The notes below the pieces were generated by a model, which was given only the letters and a program-made list of their open reading frames with translations, did no database searches and was not told the DNA's origin. This document shows, one piece after another, positions 1 to 8,922 of a DNA stretch of 64,000 nucleotides (within the stretch, counting starts at the first letter, position 1; each line of letters begins with the position of its first letter). A program made the position numbers and the translations under genes. Where the stretch lies: positions 1 to 64,000 of the forward strand of contig JAMLHH010000016.1 in NCBI GenBank assembly GCA_023957215.1, written 5' to 3'. The DNA comes from Chitinophagales bacterium. Lineage in GTDB: Bacteria; Bacteroidota; Bacteroidia; Chitinophagales; JADIYW01.

Positions 1-180
1 GGGGTTTCCATTATTATACATTGCTGTATAATACTCCGCAAGGGATTTCACTTTACCATTCTCTGTTGTACTTTCCGTAAATATTTGTTGCCAAATATCA
101 TCCCACCTATTAAGTGGCAAGTTGCTCTATGCTGCCCGGACTTTCCTCTCGTAAAATCACCAGCGACAATCCCACCTACG
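1..180 (-). ncRNA. rnpB: RNase P RNA (partial, 3' end outside window)
   Basis: Read on the minus strand, positions 148-134 give GAGGAAAGUCCGGGC, the near-invariant CR-I core of bacterial RNase P RNA. It is followed by CAUAGAGCAACUUGCCA, matching the usual CAUAGGGCAGGGUGCCA stretch, and then by GGAAAGUACAACAGAGA, matching the conserved segment GUGCAACAGAGA. RNase P RNA is the catalytic RNA that removes 5' leaders from pre-tRNA. The 5' end is set near 180 because a TAATTTTG element (plus-strand 184-191) looks like a -7 promoter box. Roughly the 5' half of the molecule is present. It is divergent from the methyltransferase at 199. A plus-strand ORF over 114-308 is a by-product of this RNA. Confidence 0.88.
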
Positions 181-198
181 ATACAAAATTAAATAAAA

Positions 199-882
199 TT
201 GCTCAAAAAATATTTTTCTCTTTATCTTTCAGTTGTGAAAAAGACTTTGAAGTGGAAAATCGCCCAATCTTTAGAGATAAAGTGGTGGAAAAGGTATTTG
301 TCCGATAAAAATCCGGAAAAATATCTCAAATGGAAAAAAAATTATTGGAAACAGGTTTTGCAGGAAATAGGAGTTTCGGATGAAATTAAAGATAAAAATA
401 TTTTGGATGCCGGTTGTGGACCGGCAGGCATCTTTATGGCATTTGAAAATGCTTCGAGTGTAAAAGCAATTGACCCGCTCTTGGATAAATATACCGACTT
501 GCCTCATTTTAGACCCCGGAGTTATCCCAATGTAGGATTTGAGAAAATGCCTTTGGAACTTTTAGATGGTCAGATGAAGTATGATATGGTGTTTTGTATG
601 AATGCTATCAATCATGTTTCGGATATCCATTTGGCCTATGATAAATTATGTGATGTAGTGAAAGCTCATGGAACACTTGTAGTTTCAATAGATGCACACA
701 ACCATCCAATTTTGAAAAAGATATTTAGAGCCTTGCCGGGAGATGCTCTTCATCCTCACCAGTATGATTTGAAAGAATATGAACAGTTTTTAATTGAGAG
801 AGGCTTCAAAATAAAAACTTCTTTCCTGAAAACGCATGGTAGAATATTTGATTACTATATTCTTGTTGCTGAAAACACATAA
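199..882 (+). CDS. Class I SAM-dependent methyltransferase
   Basis: This is a soluble class I methyltransferase of 227 residues. Motif I is visible as ILDAGCGPAGIF around residues 68-79, where the glycine-rich loop binds S-adenosylmethionine. The acidic motif II lies about 22 residues later (SVKAIDP), and the motif IV/post-IV region is MVFCMNAINHVSD. The substrate cannot be told from sequence; the fold resembles Methyltransf_11/25 enzymes. No ATG occurs before motif I, so the start is TTG at 199 or GTG at 235, and neither has a clear ribosome binding site. The gene stands alone, divergent from rnpB, with a 424-bp gap downstream. Confidence 0.75.
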   Translation: MLKKYFSLYLSVVKKTLKWKIAQSLEIKWWKRYLSDKNPEKYLKWKKNYWKQVLQEIGVSDEIKDKNILDAGCGPAGIFMAFENASSVKAIDPLLDKYTDLPHFRPRSYPNVGFEKMPLELLDGQMKYDMVFCMNAINHVSDIHLAYDKLCDVVKAHGTLVVSIDAHNHPILKKIFRALPGDALHPHQYDLKEYEQFLIERGFKIKTSFLKTHGRIFDYYILVAENT

Positions 883-1306
883 GATGTCTTATTGGATGCA
901 ATAAAAGTCAAGAATATTATCTGTCCAAATAATTTTTCAAATTTTGTATTAAAAAATAATTTGCTTTTTTAAATAGGACTTATATAAAGTTGATTTACCA
1001 CTTTAGGGTATTCACTTCTTATTTAAAGATTTTAATACATAGATAACCTAAAATTTGTATTGTGAATAATATATAAATGATATTTTTACAGAAATTTATA
1101 ATTTTTGAGTTGTCTTAAGAAACGAAATATATAATATCATACATATATAAATACATTTGTAATGTGCATTTTTTGAAGTTAAATAATTAAATCTCTCGAC
1201 CTTAAAATTTAAGTATAAATTTAACCGACTACATATTGAAAGAAAACGATATGCAATAAAAAGCTAAAAAGAAATTATTTTAATAACGAATTTTAAACTG
1301 AAATAC
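883..1306. other. AT-rich intergenic region upstream of aspA
   Basis: This is 424 bp of very AT-rich sequence with no convincing ORF or RNA. The only promoter-like element seen is TACATTTG at 1152-1159, which fits the Bacteroidota -7 consensus TAnnTTTG. No TTG or TTTG -33 element lies at the right distance. If it is used, the aspA leader would be about 140 nt long. Confidence 0.4.
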
Positions 1307-2689
1307 ATGAAATACAGAATTGAAAGTGACCTACTGGGTGAATTACAAGTGCCAATAGAGGCCTATTATGGAGTACAAACCCAAAGAGGTATCAATAATT
1401 ATAAGATTACTAATCAAATGACTTCAGATTACCCAAAGTATATAAAGGCTTGGGGTTATGTAAAAAAAGGAGCAGCGCAAGCTAACTATGAATTGGGTGT
1501 ATTGAATAAAGAAATTTATGAAGCCATAGTAAAAGCTTCTGATGAGTTAATCGCCGGAAAATTTGTAAGTGAATTTCCTACCGATATGATTCAAGGAGGT
1601 GCGGGAACTACTGTTAATATGAATGCAAATGAAGTGATTGCTAACATAGCTTTAGAATTCATGGGGCATGAAAAAGGCGAATACAAATATTGCTCACCTA
1701 ATGATCATGTCAATTTGGCACAATCTACAAATGACGCATATCCGACTGCTATCAAACTTGCTGTTTACATGATGAATCAGGATTTGGTAAAAATTATGCA
1801 AAATGCAGCTAATGCTTTTCGTGCTAAAGCACAAGAATTTAGCGATGTGGTAAAAATGGGTAGAACTCAGTTGCAAGATGCCGTACCTATGTCATTAGGA
1901 CAAGAGTTTGAAGCTTTTGCAGTTTCTATCGAAAATGCAATCAAAAATCTAAATGCAAACGCTGAAGGCTTATTATTTATCAATATGGGTGGAACAGCTA
2001 TCGGTACAGGTTTAAATGCTGTAAAAGGCTATGCAGAATTGTGTACTCAAAGAATCGCTGAACTTACCGGATTTAATGTTACAAAAGCAGATAATTTAGT
2101 TGAAGCAACACCAGATACAAGTTGTTATGCATCTTATTCTTCTGCCCTAAAAGTTGCTTGCTTGAGAATTTCTAAGATTTGTAATGACTTGAGGCTATTA
2201 GCTTCCGGACCGAGAGCCGGTCTTTCCGAAATCAACCTTCCTCCAATGGCTCCTGGTTCTTCTATCATGCCGGGTAAAGTGAATCCGGTCATTCCTGAAG
2301 TTGTAAATCAAACTTGTTTTAAAGTAATCGGGAACGATTTGACAGTATCTTTCGCTGCCGAAGCCGGTCAGTTACAACTTAATGTGATGGAGCCTGTCAT
2401 TTCTCAGGCTTTAATGGAAAGTGTGCATATTTTGGGCAATGCTTTAAATATATTAATTGAAAAATGTATCACTGGTATTACTGCTAATCGTGAAAATTGT
2501 TCCAATATGGTGAAAAACAGTATAGGCGTCGTTACCGCTTTAAATCCACATATAGGTTATGAAAACTCTACCAAAATTGCCAAAGAGGCTTTGGAATCAG
2601 GTAGAAGTATTTATGATTTAGTATTAGATTACGATCTGTTGACAAAAGAGAAATTAGATGACGTATTAGATCCAAGACATATGTTCTAA
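1307..2689 (+). CDS. aspA: Aspartate ammonia-lyase (aspartase)
   Basis: The protein catalyses reversible deamination of L-aspartate to fumarate and ammonia in the cytoplasm. Its 460 residues are full length for the aspartase/fumarase superfamily. The signature loop GSSIMPGKVNPVIPE lies at about residues 314-328 and contains the catalytic serine. TNDAYPTA and the GRTQLQDAVP region are also conserved. The N-terminus (IESDLLGELQVP, YGVQTQRG) matches aspartase rather than class II fumarase, and this is the main reason for the call. It is monocistronic, with a Rho-independent terminator 22 bp after the stop. Confidence 0.93.
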   Translation: MKYRIESDLLGELQVPIEAYYGVQTQRGINNYKITNQMTSDYPKYIKAWGYVKKGAAQANYELGVLNKEIYEAIVKASDELIAGKFVSEFPTDMIQGGAGTTVNMNANEVIANIALEFMGHEKGEYKYCSPNDHVNLAQSTNDAYPTAIKLAVYMMNQDLVKIMQNAANAFRAKAQEFSDVVKMGRTQLQDAVPMSLGQEFEAFAVSIENAIKNLNANAEGLLFINMGGTAIGTGLNAVKGYAELCTQRIAELTGFNVTKADNLVEATPDTSCYASYSSALKVACLRISKICNDLRLLASGPRAGLSEINLPPMAPGSSIMPGKVNPVIPEVVNQTCFKVIGNDLTVSFAAEAGQLQLNVMEPVISQALMESVHILGNALNILIEKCITGITANRENCSNMVKNSIGVVTALNPHIGYENSTKIAKEALESGRSIYDLVLDYDLLTKEKLDDVLDPRHMF

Positions 2690-2710
2690 GAGTCTATTAT
2701 CTATTTTATA

Positions 2711-2741
2711 AGAGGCTGCTATTTAGTATGCCTCTTTTTTT
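2711..2741 (+). terminator. Rho-independent terminator of aspA
   Basis: The inverted repeat AGAGGC (2711-2716) / GCCTCT (2730-2735) has a 13-nt loop and is followed by a run of T. It begins 22 bp after the aspA stop codon. Confidence 0.75.
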
Positions 2742-2778
2742 GTTCAAATCTGAAATAAAGCCATTCAAATTTTGTATT

Positions 2779-2796
2779 TAAGTATTCAAATACTTA
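2779..2796. promoter_or_regulatory. 18-bp palindrome, possible operator
   Basis: TAAGTATT-CA-AATACTTA is an 18-bp palindrome with perfect 8-bp arms. It ends 19 bp before the ATG of the flavodoxin-like gene at 2816. Position and symmetry suggest a binding site for a dimeric repressor. No regulator gene lies beside it, so this is inference. Confidence 0.4.
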
Positions 2797-2815
2797 TTTT
2801 TAATCAAAATATTTT

Positions 2816-3274
2816 ATGACTAAGCAATTTTTAATTATATATCATTCGATGAAAGGTCATAATCTTCGTCTTGCGGAAGCTTGTCAAGCCGGGATACTAA
2901 AAGAACAAGGTGTAGAAGTGAGCTTGAAAAAAGCTTTGGATACAAATATAGACGATGTGTTGAGAGCTGATGGAATCATATTGGTGACTCCCGAATATTT
3001 TGGTAATATGAGTGGATTGATGAAAGATTTTTTTGATAGGACTTATTATCCTGCAAAAGGAAAAGGAGTAAATGTACCCTATTGTTTGATGGTCTGCTGT
3101 GAAAATGATGGTAGTGGTACAGTCAGAAATATTGAAAATTTCACTGGTTCTTATACAATGAGAAAAGCTTTGGATAATCTAATCATATACGAAGTCAACT
3201 TAGATGCAGAATTATCTAAAGCAGAAGAAATGGGACAAACCTTTGCCGCAGGAGTCAGTATGGGAATTTTTTAG
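2816..3274 (+). CDS. Flavodoxin-like NAD(P)H-dependent oxidoreductase
   Basis: The 152-residue protein has a flavodoxin-like fold. A phosphate-binding loop near the N-terminus (IIYHSMKGHN) is followed by VTPEYFGNMSGLMKDFFDR, typical of the FMN-binding and dimer region of WrbA/flavin reductase families, and then YYPAKGKG. Likely role: FMN-dependent reduction of quinones or other small molecules in the cytoplasm. It is short for WrbA (about 200 residues), so the exact subfamily is unclear. The gene sits alone between the aspA terminator and a convergent hydrolase, behind an 18-bp palindrome that may be its operator. Confidence 0.78.
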   Translation: MTKQFLIIYHSMKGHNLRLAEACQAGILKEQGVEVSLKKALDTNIDDVLRADGIILVTPEYFGNMSGLMKDFFDRTYYPAKGKGVNVPYCLMVCCENDGSGTVRNIENFTGSYTMRKALDNLIIYEVNLDAELSKAEEMGQTFAAGVSMGIF

Positions 3275-3281
3275 TATAACT

Positions 3282-4130
3282 CTATTTATGCTTATCTAAC
3301 CAATTGATGGCATAACGCCATAGACTTCTGTGATTGCGTCTAAAAAAATCCATGTGTCCGATATTCTCAAAACTTTCATCAGAAGGTTTTAAAGTTAGTC
3401 GCTCCACTTGTAGTTTTTTGAATACCCGTGTCATATCATCTACATTTTTATTGATAGCAATATCATCATCTGTCGCATTGACCCATAAACTCGGAATGTC
3501 CAATGTATCATAAGAGTGTTTGCGTATTGTTTTCCCAAGAGCCATCTCAATATAACCTTTTCCTCTACACCATTCACTCCATTGAGAGGCGACTTTTTGG
3601 GGAAGAGGTTCACCCATATTCATCAAAGGTGTATTTGTATAGTTGATTAACTTATTGCTGACAGGAATAAAGACATACATGAAAAAGTAAGCTTGCAACT
3701 TAAAACCTCCTTTTAAGTTTCTCAAACTTCCTGATGAACAGGCATAATTAAAAACGGAACTCAAATCTTCCGCATTTTCCATCAATCCTACCAACTGACC
3801 TCCGGCACTATGACCTACAAGATGATATTTTGTATCAGGGAACTCTTGTTTTAAGCGTTCTAAGCCGGCAGTTTGATCGACTTTTCCCCAAGAGACAAGA
3901 GAGGCAGGGCAAAGTCTGATAGAGCCTTTTAGAGAACCACCTATACCTTGATTATCATAAGTAATAGCTCCATATCCATGCTCGGCTAACCATTCTGCGA
4001 AGTCGTGATAAAATTGACGTTTGATACCGGTAGCAGGAGCGATGAGTACAGCTCCTTTTAAGTGATCGCTTTTGTATAAACTTCCCTTAATAGTGGTGTT
4101 ATCAGAACATTTTATTTCGATATCCTGCAT
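3282..4130 (-). CDS. Alpha/beta hydrolase (COG4757-like)
   Basis: This is a cytoplasmic serine hydrolase of 282 residues. The nucleophile elbow GHSAGG places the catalytic serine at residue 108. The oxyanion region APATGIKRQFY is near residue 31, and a late acidic/His pair is present (DDDIA, and GHMDFF close to the end). The overall pattern matches the uncharacterised COG4757 'predicted alpha/beta hydrolase' group. The substrate is unknown. It converges on the flavodoxin-like gene with only 7 bp between the stops and is divergent from the kinase gene at 4300. Confidence 0.8.
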   Translation of the reverse strand: MQDIEIKCSDNTTIKGSLYKSDHLKGAVLIAPATGIKRQFYHDFAEWLAEHGYGAITYDNQGIGGSLKGSIRLCPASLVSWGKVDQTAGLERLKQEFPDTKYHLVGHSAGGQLVGLMENAEDLSSVFNYACSSGSLRNLKGGFKLQAYFFMYVFIPVSNKLINYTNTPLMNMGEPLPQKVASQWSEWCRGKGYIEMALGKTIRKHSYDTLDIPSLWVNATDDDIAINKNVDDMTRVFKKLQVERLTLKPSDESFENIGHMDFFRRNHRSLWRYAINWLDKHK

Positions 4131-4299
4131 AAATTCAAATCAAAATTTAGATAAAGCAAATAAAATCAATTTGTAGCAAATTTTTAAAATGTAGTGTTAG
4201 CGAATCTTTAAATCCTTTACTTAAAAATAGAAATGGCATGCTTTATTTTAATTTGTTTCAAAACTTTTGAGAATAACATAGGTTTCTTAATTTCACTTT

Positions 4300-5154
4300 A
4301 TGATATTGATTGCGGATAGTGGTTCTACTAAGACAGATTGGATATTTTGTTCAAAAGAAAAAGATATTATCAAAAAAGTGAGTACCGCAGGGCTAAATCC
4401 GATGGTGCAAAAAGCAGAGTTTGTAAAAGAGGTCATTTCAAATGCTTTTGCTGATGAACTTTTATCGAAAGATGTAAGAATTATCCAATATTTTGGTGCC
4501 GGCTGCTCTTCGGATGAAAGGAAGAAAATCGTACAAGATATTCTCACCATGATTTTTCCCAAAGCTGAAATATATGTAGGACATGATATGCAGGCAGCTG
4601 TGATTGCTACTTGTGGAGATGATGCAGGAATTGCCTGTATTTTGGGAACGGGTTCTAATGCAGTTCTTTATGATGGGGAAAAAATCGTAAGACCCAAAGG
4701 GGTTTTGGGTACAGGTTATATTTTGGGAGATGAAGGAAGCGGAGCATATATCGGTAGGAGATTATTGAGAGATTTTTTATATCGTCGAATGCCCGAAAAT
4801 ATATATCAACATTTTGAAGGAAAATTACAATTGACAACATCAGACATTTTACTTAATGTCTATCAACGACCCAATCCCAATACTTATATGGCCTCTTTTA
4901 CCAAAGAGATTTCAGAGTATAAAGAAACAGCGTATATGAAAAGTTTACTACAAGATGTCTTTGAAGAGTTTTTTGAGCTAAATATTACTCAATTTGCTGA
5001 TTATCAAAATTATCCGATACATTTTATTGGATCAATAGCCACTCATTTTGAAACGGAATTAAGAGCTGTTGCGACAAGTAAAAATTTGAAAGTAGGGGAA
5101 ATAATTCAAAAACCTATCGACAATATCGTACAGTATTTTTTGGAGAGACAGTAA
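4300..5154 (+). CDS. BadF/BadG-type ATPase, N-acetylglucosamine kinase-like
   Basis: The protein belongs to the ASKHA sugar-kinase/ATPase superfamily. The phosphate-1 motif ADSGSTKTDW lies at residues 5-14, the phosphate-2 motif GTGSNAVLYDG near residue 113, then GDEGSGAYIGRR, and an adenosine-type motif FIGSIA near the C-terminus. At 284 residues it matches the Bacteroidota proteins annotated as N-acetylglucosamine kinase (BadF/BadG/BcrA/BcrD family). Likely role: phosphorylation of amino sugar recovered from cell wall turnover. Substrate specificity is inferred from the family. Single gene, convergent with holB (16 bp between the stops). Confidence 0.8.
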   Translation: MILIADSGSTKTDWIFCSKEKDIIKKVSTAGLNPMVQKAEFVKEVISNAFADELLSKDVRIIQYFGAGCSSDERKKIVQDILTMIFPKAEIYVGHDMQAAVIATCGDDAGIACILGTGSNAVLYDGEKIVRPKGVLGTGYILGDEGSGAYIGRRLLRDFLYRRMPENIYQHFEGKLQLTTSDILLNVYQRPNPNTYMASFTKEISEYKETAYMKSLLQDVFEEFFELNITQFADYQNYPIHFIGSIATHFETELRAVATSKNLKVGEIIQKPIDNIVQYFLERQ

Positions 5155-5170
5155 AAAGAATTTGTACGGA

Positions 5171-6295
5171 TTAACTCGCTCTAAGAATTTTATTGAGACG
5201 GATAGAAAGACTTAAAAGGGTAATCTTTGCATTTGAATTTCTTTCTATATGATAAGCAGACTCTTCAAATCTATCAATAATTTCTTCTAAACTTTTATAA
5301 GAAATATACTTGTTGAGGGCTCTGACCGTGGGAAACTCTGATTCGGAAACATGAGGTTGGATTTGTTTTTTGGAATATTTATAAACCAATGCTTCTCTAA
5401 ACATATTAATGGCATAATCGAAAAATTTTTTGATATACTCACGGCCTTTACCATGAGTATCTTCTGTCCATTTCATTAAATCAGGTGCCGGTCCATTGAG
5501 ACAATATACAAACCAATTTTTGAGCTCCTCTCCAAATTCATCTAATTCACCAAGAGCTAAAAGTTGTGCTTTCCTGTAGTTGCCGTCAGAAATATAAGCG
5601 ATTTGTTTTGACTTTTCTTGATTGACATTGAAGTTTTGGTGAAGATGTGCGGCTATCTCACTTTCTTTAATCTTAGGAATCTTGATGATTTGAGTCCTTG
5701 AAATGATGGTAGGTAAAATGGCCTCTTGATTTTCTGCAATCAAAAGTATCACGGTCTTTCCGGCAGGTTCTTCTATGAGTTTTAATAGGGCATTGCCCAC
5801 TTCTGCAAGATTTTCCGCCATCCAAATAATCTGTATTTTGTAACCACCCTCAAAAGATTGGAGATTGAGTTTTTCTATAATTTGATTGGCTTCTTCACGA
5901 GTGATATTGCCTTGTTTGTTTTCACTTTGTATCGCTTGCAACCACTCATACTCGGTAATGTAAGAGTTTTTATCGATTTCTTTTCTCCATTCTTCCGCAA
6001 AGTCACTGCTGATAGGGGGACGGTTAGCACTCGCTTTTCTAATGACAGGGTAGGTAAAATGAATATCGGGATGTATCATCTTTTCGGCTCTAATACAAGC
6101 CGGACACAAACCGCAACTATCTGTTTCTGTCGGATTTTCACAAACCAAATATTGTGCAAAAGCAAGTGCTAATGTCAAACCACCGGTTCCCGGATGACTT
6201 AAAAAGAGTTGCGCATGTGGTACTCTTTCTTCCTTTGCTATCTGAACCAAATGTTGCTTAATCTCTTCCTGACCTACTACTTGTTTGAATTGCAT
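5171..6295 (-). CDS. holB: DNA polymerase III delta' subunit
   Basis: This is the clamp-loader delta' subunit, which together with gamma/tau and delta loads the beta clamp onto primed DNA. The 374 residues begin FKQVVGQEEIKQHL, typical of DnaX/HolB proteins. The P-loop is degenerate (SHPGTGGLTLA, without the GKT/S), as expected for the non-hydrolysing delta' subunit. Four cysteines (C52, C61, C64, C67) form the zinc site. The Sensor-1 and arginine-finger region reads IISRTQIIKI. It is followed upstream on the same strand by trpB, with a terminator between them, so it is transcribed separately. Confidence 0.9.
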   Translation of the reverse strand: MQFKQVVGQEEIKQHLVQIAKEERVPHAQLFLSHPGTGGLTLALAFAQYLVCENPTETDSCGLCPACIRAEKMIHPDIHFTYPVIRKASANRPPISSDFAEEWRKEIDKNSYITEYEWLQAIQSENKQGNITREEANQIIEKLNLQSFEGGYKIQIIWMAENLAEVGNALLKLIEEPAGKTVILLIAENQEAILPTIISRTQIIKIPKIKESEIAAHLHQNFNVNQEKSKQIAYISDGNYRKAQLLALGELDEFGEELKNWFVYCLNGPAPDLMKWTEDTHGKGREYIKKFFDYAINMFREALVYKYSKKQIQPHVSESEFPTVRALNKYISYKSLEEIIDRFEESAYHIERNSNAKITLLSLSIRLNKILRAS

Positions 6296-6343
6296 ACTAA
6301 AGATGATGGATGCTAAGAACTAAAGATAAAAATATAATAATAA

Positions 6344-6385
6344 AAAACCGCAATTCCGAATAATAAATTCCGGCATTGCGGTTTT
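6344..6385 (-). terminator. Rho-independent terminator of trpB
   Basis: Fifteen-base arms AAAACCGCAATTCCG (6344-6358) and CGGCATTGCGGTTTT (6371-6385) pair with a single mismatch across a 12-nt loop. The A-run in the left arm reads as a U-tract on the minus strand, just after the trpB stop at 6404. The right arm also ends in T, so it may work in both directions. Confidence 0.8.
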
Positions 6386-6403
6386 ATAAAATGATAAGAT
6401 AAA

Positions 6404-7588
6404 TTAGATATCTTCTCTTTCTACATCTTTGTCTCCACGACCGGAAAGGTTGACAATCGCCAAAGCTTTTTTGTCTTTCAATTCCTTGATAGCATAAGCT
6501 ACGGCGTGTGAAGATTCGATAGCCGGAGTGATACCTTCTAATCTTGAAAGCAGTTTATAGGCTTCGACAGCTTCAGCATCAGTAATAGGTGCATATTGCG
6601 CTCTACCTGTATCTTTTAAGTATGCGTGCTGAGGTGAGATACCCGGATAGTCTAGGCCGGCTGCGATAGAGTGAGACGGAATAGGATTTCCTTCTTCATC
6701 TACTAAGCAGTATGAATTTGTCCCTTGAAAAACAGTTGGTTTACCAAAAGATAGAGTAGCGGCAGTATTGGGATAAGTGCCACTACCACCACCTTCTCCA
6801 CCATAAATTTTTACAGATTTATCTGCTAAAAATCCTGAGAAAAGACCGATAGCATTTGAGCCTCCACCTACGGCTGCAAAAATACTGTCGGGGAGCCTTC
6901 CTTCTTCTTCCAAAATTTGTTGGCGTGCTTCATTACCTATGACAGATTGGAAATAGCCTACAATTTTCGGATATGGATGTGGTCCTACTTGTGAACCCAA
7001 TAGATAGAAAGCATCCGGATTTTCTATATAGTAACCTAATGCAGCATCTACCGCATCTTTCAATGTTCTGCTTCCGAGTGATGTGGTCACAACTTCTGCT
7101 CCCAAAAGTTCCATTCTTCTTACATTCAATGCTTGTCTTTCAGCATCGATTTCTCCCATAAAAACTTTACAGGAGATACCCATTAATGCAGCAGCAGTGG
7201 CAGTAGCCACACCATGCTGACCGGCACCTGTTTCTGCAATGATTTCTTTTGCACCCATTCTTTTGGCCAATAGAATTTGACCCAAACAGTTGTTGATTTT
7301 GTGTGCACCTGTATGATTTAGGTCTTCTCTTTTGAGATAAATAGTTGAACCTACATAGTCGCTCAGTCTTTTTGCTAGATAGAGTGGGGAAGGTCTCCCT
7401 ACGTATTGTTTTAAAAGCTTGACAAACTCTTTTTGAAAGTCGCCTTTTCTAACTTCTTGTTCAAAAAAATCTGATAGCTTATTTAATTTTTCCTCTAAGA
7501 CAGGTGGAATATATGCACCACCATAAGAACCATAAGTGCCATCACCTTGGAGCATACTTTCTAAGGGACCTACTTTAATTTCTGCCAT
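6404..7588 (-). CDS. trpB: Tryptophan synthase beta chain
   Basis: The PLP enzyme condenses indole with serine to make tryptophan. The 394 residues are typical for TrpB1. The PLP lysine is K97 in the motif HTGAHKINN, and the phosphate-binding loop GGGSNA is near residue 242. The C-terminal SGRGDKD motif is present. No trpA or other trp gene lies beside it; it is monocistronic, with its own promoter candidate and terminator. A standalone trpB outside a trp operon could also act in indole salvage, but the residues visible are those of the standard enzyme. Confidence 0.93.
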   Translation of the reverse strand: MAEIKVGPLESMLQGDGTYGSYGGAYIPPVLEEKLNKLSDFFEQEVRKGDFQKEFVKLLKQYVGRPSPLYLAKRLSDYVGSTIYLKREDLNHTGAHKINNCLGQILLAKRMGAKEIIAETGAGQHGVATATAAALMGISCKVFMGEIDAERQALNVRRMELLGAEVVTTSLGSRTLKDAVDAALGYYIENPDAFYLLGSQVGPHPYPKIVGYFQSVIGNEARQQILEEEGRLPDSIFAAVGGGSNAIGLFSGFLADKSVKIYGGEGGGSGTYPNTAATLSFGKPTVFQGTNSYCLVDEEGNPIPSHSIAAGLDYPGISPQHAYLKDTGRAQYAPITDAEAVEAYKLLSRLEGITPAIESSHAVAYAIKELKDKKALAIVNLSGRGDKDVEREDI

Positions 7589-7615
7589 ATTATTTATTTA
7601 AAATTTTGTTTTGCA

Positions 7616-7645
7616 CAAATATAGGATTTTGTATTTAGTTGTAAA
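7616..7645 (-). promoter_or_regulatory. Putative trpB promoter (Bacteroidota type)
   Basis: On the minus strand TTTA is followed after 18 nt by TATATTTG, which fits the -7 consensus TAnnTTTG. The -33 element has one mismatch from TTTG. It lies 28-57 bp upstream of the trpB ATG. Confidence 0.45.
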
Positions 7646-7745
7646 GTATTTTTTGTATTGAATTGATTGTTAACGTAGATAGTTATGCAGTTTGACCAAT
7701 TACGATAAAATATTTCTAAACGAATACTTAAAATAAGTAGATATA

Positions 7746-7777
7746 TTTGTCTAACTAAAAATGGTTAGTTACATTTG
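7746..7777 (+). promoter_or_regulatory. Putative promoter of the beta-lactamase-like gene
   Basis: TTTG (7746-7749), a 20-nt spacer and TACATTTG (7770-7777) fit the Bacteroidota consensus. Transcription would begin at about 7783, exactly at the probable ATG, which implies a leaderless or nearly leaderless mRNA. Confidence 0.45.
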
Positions 7778-7782
7778 TGGGC

Positions 7783-8922
7783 ATGCGAATGTCTTTTATA
7801 TTTCTGTTAGTTTTGATGATGGCATTCCAATCTTGCAAGTCAATGCGGATTCCGACCATTTATGATGCAAGGAAATTGGATAGCCAGGAGTTATCTGTCA
7901 AAGGACAGAAGAAGATTTTAAAAAAGTCTTCCAAAAAATTACCTAATGAGACTCTTTGGATGCCGAAAAAATATCGGGACAAATACAAAACGATTGATGA
8001 TTTGATGAAGTCGAGTAATACGACGGCATTTGTAGTCTTGAAAGATGGTAAAATCTATTATGAAAAATATTTTAACGGAGTAGAAGCAGGTGATTTGACA
8101 CAAGTGTTTTCCGTCTCAAAAACGATAGTCACTTCCTTGTTAAAAATTGCCATACAAGAAGGTAGGATAAAATCCATTAACCAACCGGTTAGTGATTTCA
8201 TACCGACCTTTAAAGAGGGAAAATTGAGTAAAATTACCTTATTGCATCTATCTCAAATGCAATCAGGTCTGAGCTATGACGAATATAAAAGAGTGGTACA
8301 AACACTTCATTTTTATAATAGCAAAGATGTCTCATCCAGATTGATTCACCCCAAATTAAAACATACGCCCGGGACCGTTTTTAAGTACAAGTCTATTGAT
8401 ACCCAATTATTGGGTGAATGTATAGAGAAAGCAGTAGGTAAAGATTTTTTGGAATATGCCAATGAGAAAATTTTCTCAAAACTGGGTTTGCAAGATCCTG
8501 TCGTTTGGACCTTGGACAGTAAAGAAGCCGGTCATTTAAAATTATATGGTGGACTAAATATTTCAGCAAGAGACTTGGCAAAATTTGGAAGTCTATTTGC
8601 GAGTAATCAGATTCTAGATCCCAACATCAATTCGACGATTTTAAAACCTTGTGAAGAAAGTGATTGTAGAAGTGGTGAAGGTGTATATTGTAACGGCTGG
8701 TGGTATGACGAGTGGAGCGATGATGCGCATGTATTTTATGGCGCAGGTTTTAAGGGGCAAATTATGATGATCAATACTACCAACAATACTGTGGTGATAC
8801 GTCTCGGCAAAAATAAAGGTGGTGTCAAGTGGTATGATATGATGAAAAATTTATCTATGCAAGTAGGACAGGATATTTCTACATCGACAACTGCTGATAT
8901 TACAGTACCTACTACTCATTAA
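7783..8922 (+). CDS. Serine hydrolase of the beta-lactamase (class C/PBP4*) family, lipoprotein
   Basis: This is an exported lipoprotein: the hydrophobic leader ends in a lipobox (AFQSC). The beta-lactamase fold shows an S-x-x-K motif in VFSVSKTIVTS, with the catalytic serine and lysine. A Y-x-S/N-like element (KYKSIDTQ) and a late glycine-rich GAGFKGQ stand in for the K-T-G triad. These proteins (COG1680) are usually esterases or peptidases, not resistance enzymes. ATG 7783 is preferred to the in-frame GTG at 7777, which overlaps a promoter -7 box. Its 3' end overlaps the convergent helicase gene by 11 bp. Confidence 0.82.
   Translation: MRMSFIFLLVLMMAFQSCKSMRIPTIYDARKLDSQELSVKGQKKILKKSSKKLPNETLWMPKKYRDKYKTIDDLMKSSNTTAFVVLKDGKIYYEKYFNGVEAGDLTQVFSVSKTIVTSLLKIAIQEGRIKSINQPVSDFIPTFKEGKLSKITLLHLSQMQSGLSYDEYKRVVQTLHFYNSKDVSSRLIHPKLKHTPGTVFKYKSIDTQLLGECIEKAVGKDFLEYANEKIFSKLGLQDPVVWTLDSKEAGHLKLYGGLNISARDLAKFGSLFASNQILDPNINSTILKPCEESDCRSGEGVYCNGWWYDEWSDDAHVFYGAGFKGQIMMINTTNNTVVIRLGKNKGGVKWYDMMKNLSMQVGQDISTSTTADITVPTTH

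Noticed and set aside
114-308. A 64-residue plus-strand ORF at the left end
   Set aside because: It overlaps the conserved core of RNase P RNA on the other strand, and its product has no recognisable features.
7783-8922. Beta-lactamase-like protein as an antibiotic resistance gene
   Set aside because: The third catalytic motif is not a canonical K-T-G, and members of this class C-like lipoprotein family are usually esterases or peptidases.
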